From positions 62,001 through 126,000 of the forward strand of contig NZ_NCEN01000002.1 of NCBI RefSeq assembly GCF_002280675.1: a DNA stretch of 64,000 nucleotides, in the 5' to 3' direction. Shown piece by piece: positions 18,798-26,584 of the stretch. A program made the translations under genes and the position numbers. The notes under the pieces are model-generated. The model ran no database searches and was not told the DNA's origin. It saw nothing but the letters and a program-made list of their open reading frames with translations. Position 1 is the stretch's first letter. Each line of letters starts with the position of its first letter. The DNA is from Novosphingobium sp. 32-60-15. Lineage in GTDB: Bacteria; Pseudomonadota; Alphaproteobacteria; Sphingomonadales; Sphingomonadaceae.

Positions 18798-19580
18798 ATG
18801 GAGTTGGAAGGCATTGCAGCTGTGGTCACAGGCGGCGCATCGGGGCTGGGTGAAGCAACCGCGCGGGCGCTGGCCGCTGCTGGCGTAAAAGTTGCCATTT
18901 TCGATATGAACGAAGCTGCTGGCGCTGCTGTGGCAGCCGATATCGGCGGCGTATTTTGTGCAGTAAACGTCACGGACGAAGCATCGGTTGACGCAGGATT
19001 TGCCAAAGCGCGCGCGGCCAATGGCCAGGAACGCATTCTGGTAAACTGCGCCGGCACCGGCAACGCGATCAAAACCGCCAGCCGTGACCGTGAAACGGGT
19101 GCACCCAAGCATTTCCCGCTGGCCGATTTTGAACGCATCATCCAGATCAACCTGATCGGTACGTTCCGCTGCATCGCCAAATCGGCGGCGGGCATGCTGA
19201 CGCTTGAACCGCGCGGTGAATTTGGTGAACGCGGCGCGATTGTGAACACCGCCAGCGTTGCGGCAGAAGACGGGCAGATGGGGCAAGCAGCCTATTCGGC
19301 ATCCAAGGGCGGCGTTGTCGGCATGACATTGCCCATCGCGCGTGACCTTTCGTCAGAAGGCATCCGCGTGAACACGATCCTGCCCGGCATTTTCAATACA
19401 CCGTTGATGAATGGCGCCGGTGACAAGGTGAAGGACGCGCTTGCGGCGTCTGTTCCGTTCCCCAAACGTCTGGGCCTGCCAGAAGAATATGCCGCGCTTG
19501 CGCTGGAAATGTGCCGCAATTCCTATTTCAACGGCGAAGACGTCCGCCTGGACGGCGCCATCCGCATGGCACCGCGCTGA
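18798..19580 (+). CDS. SDR-family 3-hydroxyacyl-CoA dehydrogenase-like enzyme
   Basis: The protein has 260 residues. It has the classical SDR layout: cofactor motif TGGASGLGEA, NCAGTGN, catalytic Ser in VNTASVAAEDG and YSASK. Asp in IFDMNE after the second strand suggests NAD preference. Sequence features such as ASRDRETGAPKHFPLADFERI resemble type II 3-hydroxyacyl-CoA dehydrogenases (HSD17B10-like). A clear AGGAG lies 8 bases before the ATG. A thiolase follows 69 bases later on the same strand, so the pair probably carries out the last two steps of a beta-oxidation cycle. Confidence 0.88.
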   Translation: MELEGIAAVVTGGASGLGEATARALAAAGVKVAIFDMNEAAGAAVAADIGGVFCAVNVTDEASVDAGFAKARAANGQERILVNCAGTGNAIKTASRDRETGAPKHFPLADFERIIQINLIGTFRCIAKSAAGMLTLEPRGEFGERGAIVNTASVAAEDGQMGQAAYSASKGGVVGMTLPIARDLSSEGIRVNTILPGIFNTPLMNGAGDKVKDALAASVPFPKRLGLPEEYAALALEMCRNSYFNGEDVRLDGAIRMAPR

Positions 19581-19649
19581 TAATCGGGGGCGGGGCGTCG
19601 TTGCGTTTGGCGTCCCCCGCCTTTTTCCTCTTCCTGCAAAGGTTTGATC

Positions 19650-20813
19650 ATGGCCCACGCTTATATCGTCGATGCCGTTCGAACCGCCGGGGGCCGCCGC
19701 AATGGCCGCTTGTCCGGCGTGCATCCCAATGATCTGGGCGCGGTGGTATTGAACGCTCTGGTCGCGCGGACCGGCATTGATCCTGCCGCGATTGAAGATG
19801 TGATCATGGGCTGTGTCGGCCAAGCAGGCGAACAATCAACGCAAACTGGCCGCAACGCCGTGCTGGCATCAAAGCTGCCCGATAGCGTCCCCGCCGTGAC
19901 GATTGACCGGCAGTGCGGTTCATCGCAACAGGCTATGCATTTTGCAGCACAAGCGATCATGTCCGGCACGCAAGATGTGGTGATCGCCGCTGGCGTGGAA
20001 AGCATGAGCCGCGTGCCCATGGGCACAACGCTGATCCCCGGCAGCGGGGCCTCGCCCTATTCCGCTGCGGTGCTTGAACGCTATGGCGTGGCAGGTTTCA
20101 GCCAGTTCACCGGCGCAGAAATGATCGCCAGAAAACATGGCTTCACCCGCGAAATGCTCGACGCATTCGGCCTTGAAAGCCACCGCCGTGCGATTGCCGC
20201 CACCCAAGGCGGCTTTTTCGCCAACGAAATCGTGCCCGTCAACATCACCCTGCCCGACGGAACGCCCGATGTGCATACCAAGGACGAAGGCATCCGTTAT
20301 GATGCCACCGCTGAAAGCATGGCAGGTGTGCGCTTGCTGATGGATGGCGGAGTGTTGACCGCGGCCACATCAAGCCAGGTCACCGACGGGGCCTCGGCCG
20401 TGCTGATCGTGTCCGAACAGGCGTTGAAGGACCATAACCTCACCCCCATTGCACGGATTGTGAACCTGACAGTCACCGGCGGCGATCCGGTCATCATGCT
20501 GGAAGAACCGCTGTTTGCCACAGACAAGGCATTGAAGCGCGCGGGCATGACCATGGGCGAGATCGATCTTTACGAAGTGAACGAAGCCTTCGCGCCCGTC
20601 CCGCTGGCGTGGCTGGGCCATACCGGCGCTGATCCCGCGCGGCTCAATGTCCACGGCGGCGCCATTGCCCTGGGCCATCCGCTGGGTGCTTCGGGCACCA
20701 AGCTGATGGCAACGCTGATCCACGCCCTGCGCGCGCGCGGCGGAAAATACGGCCTGCAGACAATGTGCGAAGGTGGCGGACTGGCCAACGTGACTATCGT
20801 CGAAGCGCTTTAG
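19650..20813 (+). CDS. Acetyl-CoA acetyltransferase (thiolase)
   Basis: The protein has 387 residues. All thiolase motifs are present: the nucleophilic Cys in VTIDRQCGSSQQAMHFA, NEAFAPVPLAWL, the His of NVHGGAIALGHPLGASG and the second Cys in MCEGGGLANV. It cleaves 3-ketoacyl-CoA to acetyl-CoA, or condenses two acetyl-CoA. The ATG at 19650 begins MAHAYIVDAVRTAGG, as in the family; a TTG six bases upstream is in frame but has no support. It is probably co-transcribed with the preceding SDR. Confidence 0.95.
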   Translation: MAHAYIVDAVRTAGGRRNGRLSGVHPNDLGAVVLNALVARTGIDPAAIEDVIMGCVGQAGEQSTQTGRNAVLASKLPDSVPAVTIDRQCGSSQQAMHFAAQAIMSGTQDVVIAAGVESMSRVPMGTTLIPGSGASPYSAAVLERYGVAGFSQFTGAEMIARKHGFTREMLDAFGLESHRRAIAATQGGFFANEIVPVNITLPDGTPDVHTKDEGIRYDATAESMAGVRLLMDGGVLTAATSSQVTDGASAVLIVSEQALKDHNLTPIARIVNLTVTGGDPVIMLEEPLFATDKALKRAGMTMGEIDLYEVNEAFAPVPLAWLGHTGADPARLNVHGGAIALGHPLGASGTKLMATLIHALRARGGKYGLQTMCEGGGLANVTIVEAL

Positions 20814-21002
20814 TCACCTGTACATGAAGCACGCCACCTTACTCCGTCACCCCGGGGCTCGACCCGGGGTCAGGCTTCCTTGTTTGTTTCGCGCAGAGAA
20901 GAATTGATCGCGCAAAGGCGCGAAGACGTTTCTCTGATTCATATCTCCGTTCGAGACGAGCGGGGCCTGTTTTGGATCGGGCTTAAGTCATCTGACCCTA
21001 CT

Positions 21003-21238
21003 GCCATGGAACTGAAGTTCATCTCATAAATTCTTCGTCATGCTGAACTTGTTTCAGCATCCATTCCTCCCCACAAACCGCCGTGTGACTGGATGGATGG
21101 ACCCTGAAACAAGTTCAGGGTGACGAAATAGGGGTAACGTATGCGGACGGGATACTCGCCAAACAAGTTCAGGGTGACTATCCAGTAAAGTTGCGAACTT
21201 CGATTCCACCATATTAGAGCCATGGAACTGAAGTTCAT
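21003..21238. repeat. 20-base exact direct repeats flanking palindromic repeat copy 5
   Basis: GCCATGGAACTGAAGTTCAT occurs at 21003-21022 and again exactly at 21219-21238, on either side of copy 5 and its half-hairpin at 21158-21181. The core GAACTGAAGTTC is nearly self-complementary. The arrangement parallels that around copy 4. Confidence 0.85.
21036..21125. repeat. Sphingomonad palindromic repeat, copy 5
   Basis: Left stem TGCTGAA/TTCAGCA, right stem ACCCTGAA/TTCAGGGT, loop in the orientation of copy 1. Bases 21126-21181 match, in reverse complement, the left neighbourhood of copy 4 including a half-hairpin. Confidence 0.9.
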
Positions 21239-21247
21239 TCCATTGTC

Positions 21248-21345
21248 GTCTTCCCGGGCTTGACCCGCGATCCCGCTGTTTCTTTTGCAAAGTCGCAAAG
21301 AAGCGGGACCCCTGGGTCAAGCTGTACAGTCAAGCCCGGGGAGAC
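21248..21345. repeat. Nested inverted repeat between convergent genes
   Basis: Outer arms at 21248-21264 and 21329-21345 pair at 16 of 17 positions (CTTCCCGGGCTTGAC against GTCAAGCCCGGGGAG). Inner arms, CCCGCTGTTTCTTTTGC and GCAAAGAAGCGGG, form a second stem. It lies just after the 3' end of the glutaryl-CoA dehydrogenase gene (minus strand) and could stabilise or end that transcript. Confidence 0.7.
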
Positions 21346-21377
21346 GGAAAGATTTAGCGAATTTTAGCTTCACATGT

Positions 21378-22562
21378 CTAAAACGCGGAAATCCCGGTTA
21401 TCGCGCGGCCAAGGATCAGCGCATGGACGTCGTGCGTGCCTTCGTAGGTGTTCACCGTTTCAAGGTTCACCATGTGGCGGATCACTTGGTATTCGCCCGA
21501 AATGCCGTTGCCGCCGTGCATATCGCGCGCCATCCGCGCAATATCCAATGCCTTGCCCACATTGTTGCGCTTTACGATGGATATCATTTCGGGCGCAAAG
21601 GCGTGCTCGTCCATTAACCGCCCGATGCGCAAACTGGCGTGCAGGCCCAAAGTAATGTCGGTCAACATATCGGCCAGCTTCTTTTGGTAAAGCTGCGTTG
21701 CGGCAAGCGGCCGCCCGAACTGGTGGCGGTCCAGCCCGTATTGGCGCGCGGCGGAAAAGCAGAATTCCGCTGCGCCCAATGCCCCCCATGATATGCCATA
21801 ACGGGCGCGGTTCAGGCAGCCGAACGGGCCTTTCAACCCCTCGACATCGGGCAACAGCGCATCATCGGGAATGAACACGTCTTCCATCACCACCATGCCG
21901 GTGATCGATGCGCGCAACGATACCTTGTTCTCGATCTTGGGGGCAGACAGCCCCTTCATGCCCTTTTCCAGCACGAAACCGCGAATGGCATCGCCATGGG
22001 CTTCGCTCTTGGCCCAGATCACAAACACATCGGCAATCGGCGCGTTGGAAATCCACGTCTTGGCACCGTTGATGACATAGCCGCCGTCAACCTTGACCGC
22101 GCGGGTACGCATGCCGCCCGGATCGGACCCCGCATCAGGTTCGGTCAACCCGAAGCAGCCGATAAATTCACCCGTTGCCAGTTTGGGCAGATATTTGCGG
22201 CGCTGCTCTTCTGATCCATATTCGTAAATCGGGAACATGACGAGGCTCGACTGCACGCTCATCATTGAACGATAGCCGGAATCGACGCGCTCCACCTCGC
22301 GCGACACCAAACCGTAGGCGACATAGGATGCGCCAGCGCAGCCATAGTCCGTCGGCAGCGTCAGGCCAAGCAGACCTTGCGCGCCCATCTCGCGGAAGAT
22401 TTCGGGGTCGGTTGTCTCGGTCGCAAATGCTTCAATCACGCGCGGTTGCAAACGGTCCTGGGCAAAGCTGCGCGCGGCATCGCGGATCATCCGCTCATCA
22501 TCGGTCAGCAGGCCGTCAAGGCCCAGTGCATCTTCCCAATTGAACCGAACCATGCCAGCCAT
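21378..22562 (-). CDS. gcdH: Glutaryl-CoA dehydrogenase
   Basis: The protein has 394 residues of the acyl-CoA dehydrogenase fold. The FAD-binding [14 protein letters not shown] and [16 protein letters not shown], and the C-terminal [20 protein letters not shown] with the catalytic Glu, are characteristic of glutaryl-CoA dehydrogenases. It oxidatively decarboxylates glutaryl-CoA to crotonyl-CoA in lysine, tryptophan or aromatic breakdown. The ATG at 22562 has a good ribosome binding site (CAGGAGAGACAG before the ATG). It is divergent from an FAH-family gene. Confidence 0.92.
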   Translation of the reverse strand: MAGMVRFNWEDALGLDGLLTDDERMIRDAARSFAQDRLQPRVIEAFATETTDPEIFREMGAQGLLGLTLPTDYGCAGASYVAYGLVSREVERVDSGYRSMMSVQSSLVMFPIYEYGSEEQRRKYLPKLATGEFIGCFGLTEPDAGSDPGGMRTRAVKVDGGYVINGAKTWISNAPIADVFVIWAKSEAHGDAIRGFVLEKGMKGLSAPKIENKVSLRASITGMVVMEDVFIPDDALLPDVEGLKGPFGCLNRARYGISWGALGAAEFCFSAARQYGLDRHQFGRPLAATQLYQKKLADMLTDITLGLHASLRIGRLMDEHAFAPEMISIVKRNNVGKALDIARMARDMHGGNGISGEYQVIRHMVNLETVNTYEGTHDVHALILGRAITGISAF

Positions 22563-22693
22563 CTGTCTCTCCTGCGTCTGATGTTTGATTGCAGATGAAA
22601 TCAATTTGGGCAACCACCCCGATGTCCACGTGCGAAGATAAGCGCAAGGCCTGCACAACCCCCTTGCACTGGCAAAGACAACGCGGCAGGCCC

Positions 22694-22718
22694 ATGCAAA
22701 CGCTTCAGGAGTTTGCAT
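22694..22718 (+). promoter_or_regulatory. Inverted repeat enclosing the ribosome binding site of the FAH-family gene
   Basis: ATGCAAAC (22694-22701) pairs perfectly with GTTTGCAT (22711-22718). The 9-base loop GCTTCAGGA and the next base hold the likely Shine-Dalgarno CAGGAG (22706-22711), and the start codon is at 22721. Folding could limit ribosome access, or the palindrome may be a protein-binding site. Confidence 0.45.
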
Positions 22719-22720
22719 AG

Positions 22721-23557
22721 ATGGCCCGCTATATCAGCTTCCTCCGCCCCGATGGCACCGCCAGCTTTGGCCGGATTGAAGGGGATGCCGTGGCCGATCT
22801 TGGCACTGCGGGGACAAGCGCGTACCTCAAGGATGCGCTTGACGGTGATCTGGCTGCGCTGCCCGCAACCACCACATATGCCTATGCCGATGTGAAGCTG
22901 CTGCCTGTCATACCCAATCCGTCCAAGATCCTTTGCGTCGGCCTGAATTATGCGACGCACGTGGCTGAAACGGGCCGTGACCAACTGGCTTATCCCGCCA
23001 TTTTCACGCGCTGGGCCGATAGCCTTGTCGCGCACGGTGAACCGATGGTCCGCCCGCCTGAAACAACCCGGTTTGATTATGAAGGCGAACTTGCCGTGAT
23101 TATCGGGAAAGGGGGCCGCCGCATTTCGCGTGAAACCGCATTGGAACACGTCGCGGGCTATGCGGTATTCCACGATGGTTCGGTGCGCGATTGGCAGCGC
23201 CACAATATCCAGTTCACGCCCGGAAAGACCTTTCCTGCCACCGCCGGATTTGGCCCCGCGCTGGTCACGCCCGATGAACTGCCCGACCTTGCCGAACAGC
23301 GCGTGCAAACCCGGCTGAACGGTCAATTGGTGCAGGATCAACCGGTCAGTGACCTCATCTTCGATATTGCTACGGTCATCGCCTATTGCTCCACCTTCGC
23401 GCCGCTTTCGCCGGGGGATGTCATCGCCACCGGTACACCGGGCGGGGTGGGCGACAAGCGCAATCCGCCGCTTTACATGAAGGGCGGCGACGTGTGCGAA
23501 ATCAGCATTGGCAAAGTCGGCACGCTGGTAAACCCGATCATTGACGAAGTGATCTGA
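22721..23557 (+). CDS. Fumarylacetoacetate hydrolase-family protein
   Basis: The protein has 278 residues. The C-terminal FAH fold shows the metal-binding [32 protein letters not shown] and [11 protein letters not shown] with [13 protein letters not shown]. Members hydrolyse or decarboxylate 2-oxo acids and acylpyruvates. The neighbouring maleylacetoacetate isomerase-like gene hints at homogentisate or gentisate breakdown, but the length is that of the short acylpyruvase/oxepin hydrolase type rather than of true fumarylacetoacetase (over 400 residues). It ends one base before the stop of the convergent isomerase gene. Confidence 0.88.
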   Translation: MARYISFLRPDGTASFGRIEGDAVADLGTAGTSAYLKDALDGDLAALPATTTYAYADVKLLPVIPNPSKILCVGLNYATHVAETGRDQLAYPAIFTRWADSLVAHGEPMVRPPETTRFDYEGELAVIIGKGGRRISRETALEHVAGYAVFHDGSVRDWQRHNIQFTPGKTFPATAGFGPALVTPDELPDLAEQRVQTRLNGQLVQDQPVSDLIFDIATVIAYCSTFAPLSPGDVIATGTPGGVGDKRNPPLYMKGGDVCEISIGKVGTLVNPIIDEVI

Positions 23558-24202
23558 TTATTCGGCGTCAGGCTGGTTTTCGGGCGCGGCGGCAATAAAG
23601 GCGGGCAGCTTCATACACGCGGCTTCAACCTCGACAATGCGCCCGAAATCAAACCGCGCACCAAACCGCCGTGCATTGCCCAATTGCGGCACCAGCAGCA
23701 CATCGGCCAGCGTCACGTTCTCGCCAAAGCAATAAGGCCCGTCGTTCCCGGCAATCAGGCTGGCAAAGACTTCAAGCCCGCCCTCTATCACTTCTGCTGC
23801 CCAACCATCTGTCGCGGCTTGATCCAGCCCGAGTTTCTTCAACATTTTCAATACCTTAAGGTTCTGCAGCGGATGCGTATCGCAAGCGATCACTTGCGCC
23901 GCCGCCCGCACTTTTGCCCGCGCCACCGCATCTTTGGGCAACAGGGGCGGCTGCGCATGTGTTTCATCAAGAAACTCGCAAATCGCCAGGCTTTGCGTCA
24001 GCACATCGCCGCCAATTTCCAGCGCAGGAACAAACCCTTGCGGATTAAGCGCAAGATATTCCGGCGCGCGCTGTTCCCCCAGCCGCAGATGATGCGGCAC
24101 ATTGCTCCAGCCCAGACCCTTCCATTCCAGCGCGATGCGTACCCGCCATGATGCGGTAGATCGCCAGAAGCCGTGCAGAATGATCGTAGTGTTGTCAGTC
24201 AT
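23558..24202 (-). CDS. maiA: Maleylacetoacetate isomerase-like zeta-class glutathione transferase
   Basis: The protein has 214 residues. The zeta-class motif is present as RSTASWRVRIALEWKGL, followed by LALNPQGFVPALEIGGDVLTQSLAICEFLDE of the glutathione-binding thioredoxin fold, and the all-helical C-terminal domain (TLADVLLVPQLGNARRF). It should isomerise maleylacetoacetate or maleylpyruvate using glutathione. The ATG at 24202 overlaps the end of the carboxylase alpha gene by 8 bases, so it is the last gene of that operon. A GTG at 24208 is a possible alternative start. Confidence 0.82.
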   Translation of the reverse strand: MTDNTTIILHGFWRSTASWRVRIALEWKGLGWSNVPHHLRLGEQRAPEYLALNPQGFVPALEIGGDVLTQSLAICEFLDETHAQPPLLPKDAVARAKVRAAAQVIACDTHPLQNLKVLKMLKKLGLDQAATDGWAAEVIEGGLEVFASLIAGNDGPYCFGENVTLADVLLVPQLGNARRFGARFDFGRIVEVEAACMKLPAFIAAAPENQPDAE

Positions 24203-26081
24203 CGCCACGTTCCTGCCCCGCCTTTGCTATCTTCGCCAGCACCGCCTCGACCTGCACTTGCGCACCCGCCACGGCGTTCAATTCGGCCACGATGCCATCA
24301 AACGGCGCGGTCAGCGCGTGCTCCATCTTCATCGCCTCCAGCACCAGCAGCTTCTGGCCCTTGGTCACTGATTGCCCGGCCACCACATCCACGGAAATGA
24401 CTTTGCCCGGCATCGGGGAAAGGATCGCGCCATCCGATGCCGCACTTGCGCCGCCGCCATCGGTGCGGGCAATGCGCACCATAAACCGCTCACCGCCTTC
24501 ATCCACGGCGGTTTCGCGCGCTGGCGGCCATTGATCCATCGCTGGCTCATCGCCCAGATCCGCAACGAACTGCCGTCCGAATTGATCGGCCAGCATCACC
24601 GTGTGCAGCGACGCTGCATTGAGCCGCAGCCCCGATTGGCGCGTCCAGGGCGTTCGCCCCGGCGTTCCGGCAAGCCGCATCGCCGCTCGTGCAAGTTGTT
24701 CACCCGATGGTTCTGGCCGCGTGGTCAAGGCTTCCAGATTGCGTTCGATCAGGCCAGTATCGACTGTGCCCGCGCCAAACGCCGCTTGCCCCAACAAGCG
24801 CCACAAGAACCCGCTATTGGAAATCAGCGGCCCGACCACGCCCTCGGCCAGCGTTTCGCGCAAGGCAGCAATCGCTTCGTCGCGGGTATCGCGGTGGACG
24901 ATCACTTTGGCGATCATCGGATCATAGAACGTTGATATTTCAGCGCCCGCTTCGACACCGGTATCAATCCGCGCGCGATATTGCGGAAAGTGGAAGTCGC
25001 GCACCCGCCCGATGCTCGGCAAAAAGCCCTTGGCCGGATCTTCGGCATAGAGCCGCGCTTCCATCGCCCAGCCATTGATGGCCAGTTCATCCTGCCGCTT
25101 GGGCAAAGGTTCACCGCTGGCCACGCGCAATTGCCATTCCACCAGATCAACGCCGGTAATTTCTTCGGTAACGGGATGCTCCACCTGCAACCGCGTGTTC
25201 ATTTCCATGAACCAGATCCGGTCGGCGCGCAGACCTTCGCTGCCGTCGGCGATGAATTCGATCGTGCCTGCGCCCTGATAATCCACCGCCTTGGCTGCGC
25301 GCACTGCTGCGCCGCACACGGCCTCGCGCGTGGCGGCATCCATGCCGGGGGCGGGGGCCTCTTCGATCACCTTCTGGTGCCGCCGTTGCAATGAACAATC
25401 GCGTTCAAACAGATGCACCACATTGCCGTGGGAATCGCCGAACACTTGCACTTCGATGTGGCGGGGGCTGAGGATGTACTTTTCGATCAGAACCCGGTCA
25501 TCGCCGAATGACGATGCAGCCTCGCGTCGGCACGATGCCAGAGCATCGGCAAAGTCCGCCGCCGCATCCACGCGCCGCATACCCTTGCCGCCGCCGCCCG
25601 CCACGGCCTTGATCAGCACCGGATAGCCAATCGTATCGGCCTCAGCCTGCAAGCGGTCAGGGCTCTGGTCTTCACCCAGATAGCCAGGCGTTACCGGAAC
25701 GCCCGCCGCAATCATCCGCGCCTTGGCCGCATCCTTCAGGCCCATCGCGGTAATCGACGCAGGCTTTGGCCCCACCCAGACCAGACCTGCATCAATCACG
25801 TTTTGCGCAAATTCTGCGTTTTCGGACAGGAACCCATATCCGGGGTGGATCGCTTCTGCGCCGGTGGCTTTGGCCGCAGCGATGATCATGTCACCCAGCA
25901 AATAGCTTTCCCGCGCGGGGCTTGGGCCGATGTGCACCGCTGCATCGGCAGAGCGGACGTGCAGCGCGTTCCGGTCTGCATCGGAATAAACCGCCACGGT
26001 ACGAATGCCCATGGCCTTTGCCGTGCGGATAACGCGGCAAGCAATTTCACCACGATTGGCGATGAGGAGGGATTTGATCAT
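24195..26081 (-). CDS. mccA: Biotin-dependent acyl-CoA carboxylase alpha subunit (methylcrotonyl-CoA type)
   Basis: The protein has 628 residues: biotin carboxylase domain (about 1-445, starting MIKSLLIANRGEIACRVIRTA, with the ATP-grasp loop AVAGGGGKGMR and EMNTRLQVEHPVTE), a linker, and a biotin carrier domain whose Lys lies in LVLEAMKMEHAL near the C-terminus. Together with the carboxyltransferase gene upstream it should carboxylate 3-methylcrotonyl-CoA in leucine breakdown; geranyl- or propionyl-CoA cannot be excluded by eye. The ATG at 26081 overlaps the stop of the inserted DUF559 gene as ATGA. Confidence 0.9.
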   Translation of the reverse strand: MIKSLLIANRGEIACRVIRTAKAMGIRTVAVYSDADRNALHVRSADAAVHIGPSPARESYLLGDMIIAAAKATGAEAIHPGYGFLSENAEFAQNVIDAGLVWVGPKPASITAMGLKDAAKARMIAAGVPVTPGYLGEDQSPDRLQAEADTIGYPVLIKAVAGGGGKGMRRVDAAADFADALASCRREAASSFGDDRVLIEKYILSPRHIEVQVFGDSHGNVVHLFERDCSLQRRHQKVIEEAPAPGMDAATREAVCGAAVRAAKAVDYQGAGTIEFIADGSEGLRADRIWFMEMNTRLQVEHPVTEEITGVDLVEWQLRVASGEPLPKRQDELAINGWAMEARLYAEDPAKGFLPSIGRVRDFHFPQYRARIDTGVEAGAEISTFYDPMIAKVIVHRDTRDEAIAALRETLAEGVVGPLISNSGFLWRLLGQAAFGAGTVDTGLIERNLEALTTRPEPSGEQLARAAMRLAGTPGRTPWTRQSGLRLNAASLHTVMLADQFGRQFVADLGDEPAMDQWPPARETAVDEGGERFMVRIARTDGGGASAASDGAILSPMPGKVISVDVVAGQSVTKGQKLLVLEAMKMEHALTAPFDGIVAELNAVAGAQVQVEAVLAKIAKAGQERGDD

Positions 26082-26584
26082 GACACGTCGCCTAGAAAAT
26101 CCTCCCCGGAACGGGGAGGTGCCCCGCAGGGGCGGAGGGGTCGAAGGTTTCCCGTAAAAGCAACAATAGAAGCGGCAGCAGAACAGACGTCCTTTAACAC
26201 TTCTGCCGCGGGGATGCGGATGACAGTCCATCCCAAAGCAATCAGCGCCGCATCGCGATCAACATCGTGCTGTGGCTGATCACCCATATTGTGGACAATA
26301 CCGTCGATCTCGATCAGCAATCTACGGTCAAGGCAGGCGAAGTCAGCCACATAGCCCGCAATAGCAAACTGCCGACGGAACTTGATACCTTGCGGCTTGC
26401 CCCGCAATTCGCGCCACAACAACACTTCTGGCAAAGTCATCTCGCGCCGCAGCTTTCGGGCAACTGCGGTTTGGTTCGCAGATGCACCGACGGTACGGTG
26501 ATGCGTGCGCAACGGTCCGACCCCTCCGTCAGCGCTACGCGCTGCCACCTCCCCGTTCCGGGGAGGATTTTGCGATTGGGCCAT
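26078..26584 (-). CDS. DUF559 (PD-(D/E)XK-like) nuclease-like protein inside the carboxylase operon
   Basis: The protein has 168 residues. The core (about 45-140) is the DUF559 family, related to very-short-patch-repair nucleases: MTLPEVLLWRELRG, FRRQ, YVADFACLDRRLLIEIDG and RDAALIALGWTVIRIP. The likely catalytic residues E53, D81, E92, D94 and H98 are present. The first 24 and last 20 residues are translated from the terminal inverted repeats (NPPRNGEVAA and APPRSGEDF). The ATG at 26584 shares one base with the mccB stop (TGATG), and its TGA overlaps the mccA ATG. A shorter product from ATG 26440 is possible. Function in the host is unknown. Confidence 0.82.
   Translation of the reverse strand: MAQSQNPPRNGEVAARSADGGVGPLRTHHRTVGASANQTAVARKLRREMTLPEVLLWRELRGKPQGIKFRRQFAIAGYVADFACLDRRLLIEIDGIVHNMGDQPQHDVDRDAALIALGWTVIRIPAAEVLKDVCSAAASIVAFTGNLRPLRPCGAPPRSGEDFLGDVS
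26096..26571. mobile_element. Repeat-bounded DUF559 cassette
   Basis: Perfect 26-base inverted repeats lie at 26096-26121 and 26546-26571. Each begins AAAATCCTCCCC and is itself a hairpin (CCTCCCC/GGGGAGG). Each continues, after a variable loop, into CGGAGGGGTCG (26133-26143) or its complement (26518-26528). The 476 bases between the outer ends hold nearly the whole DUF559 gene. No transposase is present, so this is a non-autonomous cassette or one mobilised by its own nuclease. It separates the two carboxylase genes without breaking either. Confidence 0.7.

Larger units (their letters stand above)
20814..21377. other. Repeat-rich intergenic region, no gene
   Basis: The 564 bases between two convergent genes hold a hairpin CCCCGGGG...CCCGGGG (20850-20870), palindromic repeat copy 5, a 20-base direct repeat around it, and a nested inverted repeat at 21248-21345. 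I see no reading frame with a ribosome binding site or recognisable product. Confidence 0.75.

Noticed and set aside
4820..21181. Repeats considered as a CRISPR array
   Set aside because: The copies are kilobases apart, lie in both orientations and have no regular spacers.
26096..26571. Cassette considered as an insertion sequence
   Set aside because: It has no transposase and no visible target duplication, and its single gene is DUF559, so it was described as a repeat-bounded cassette.
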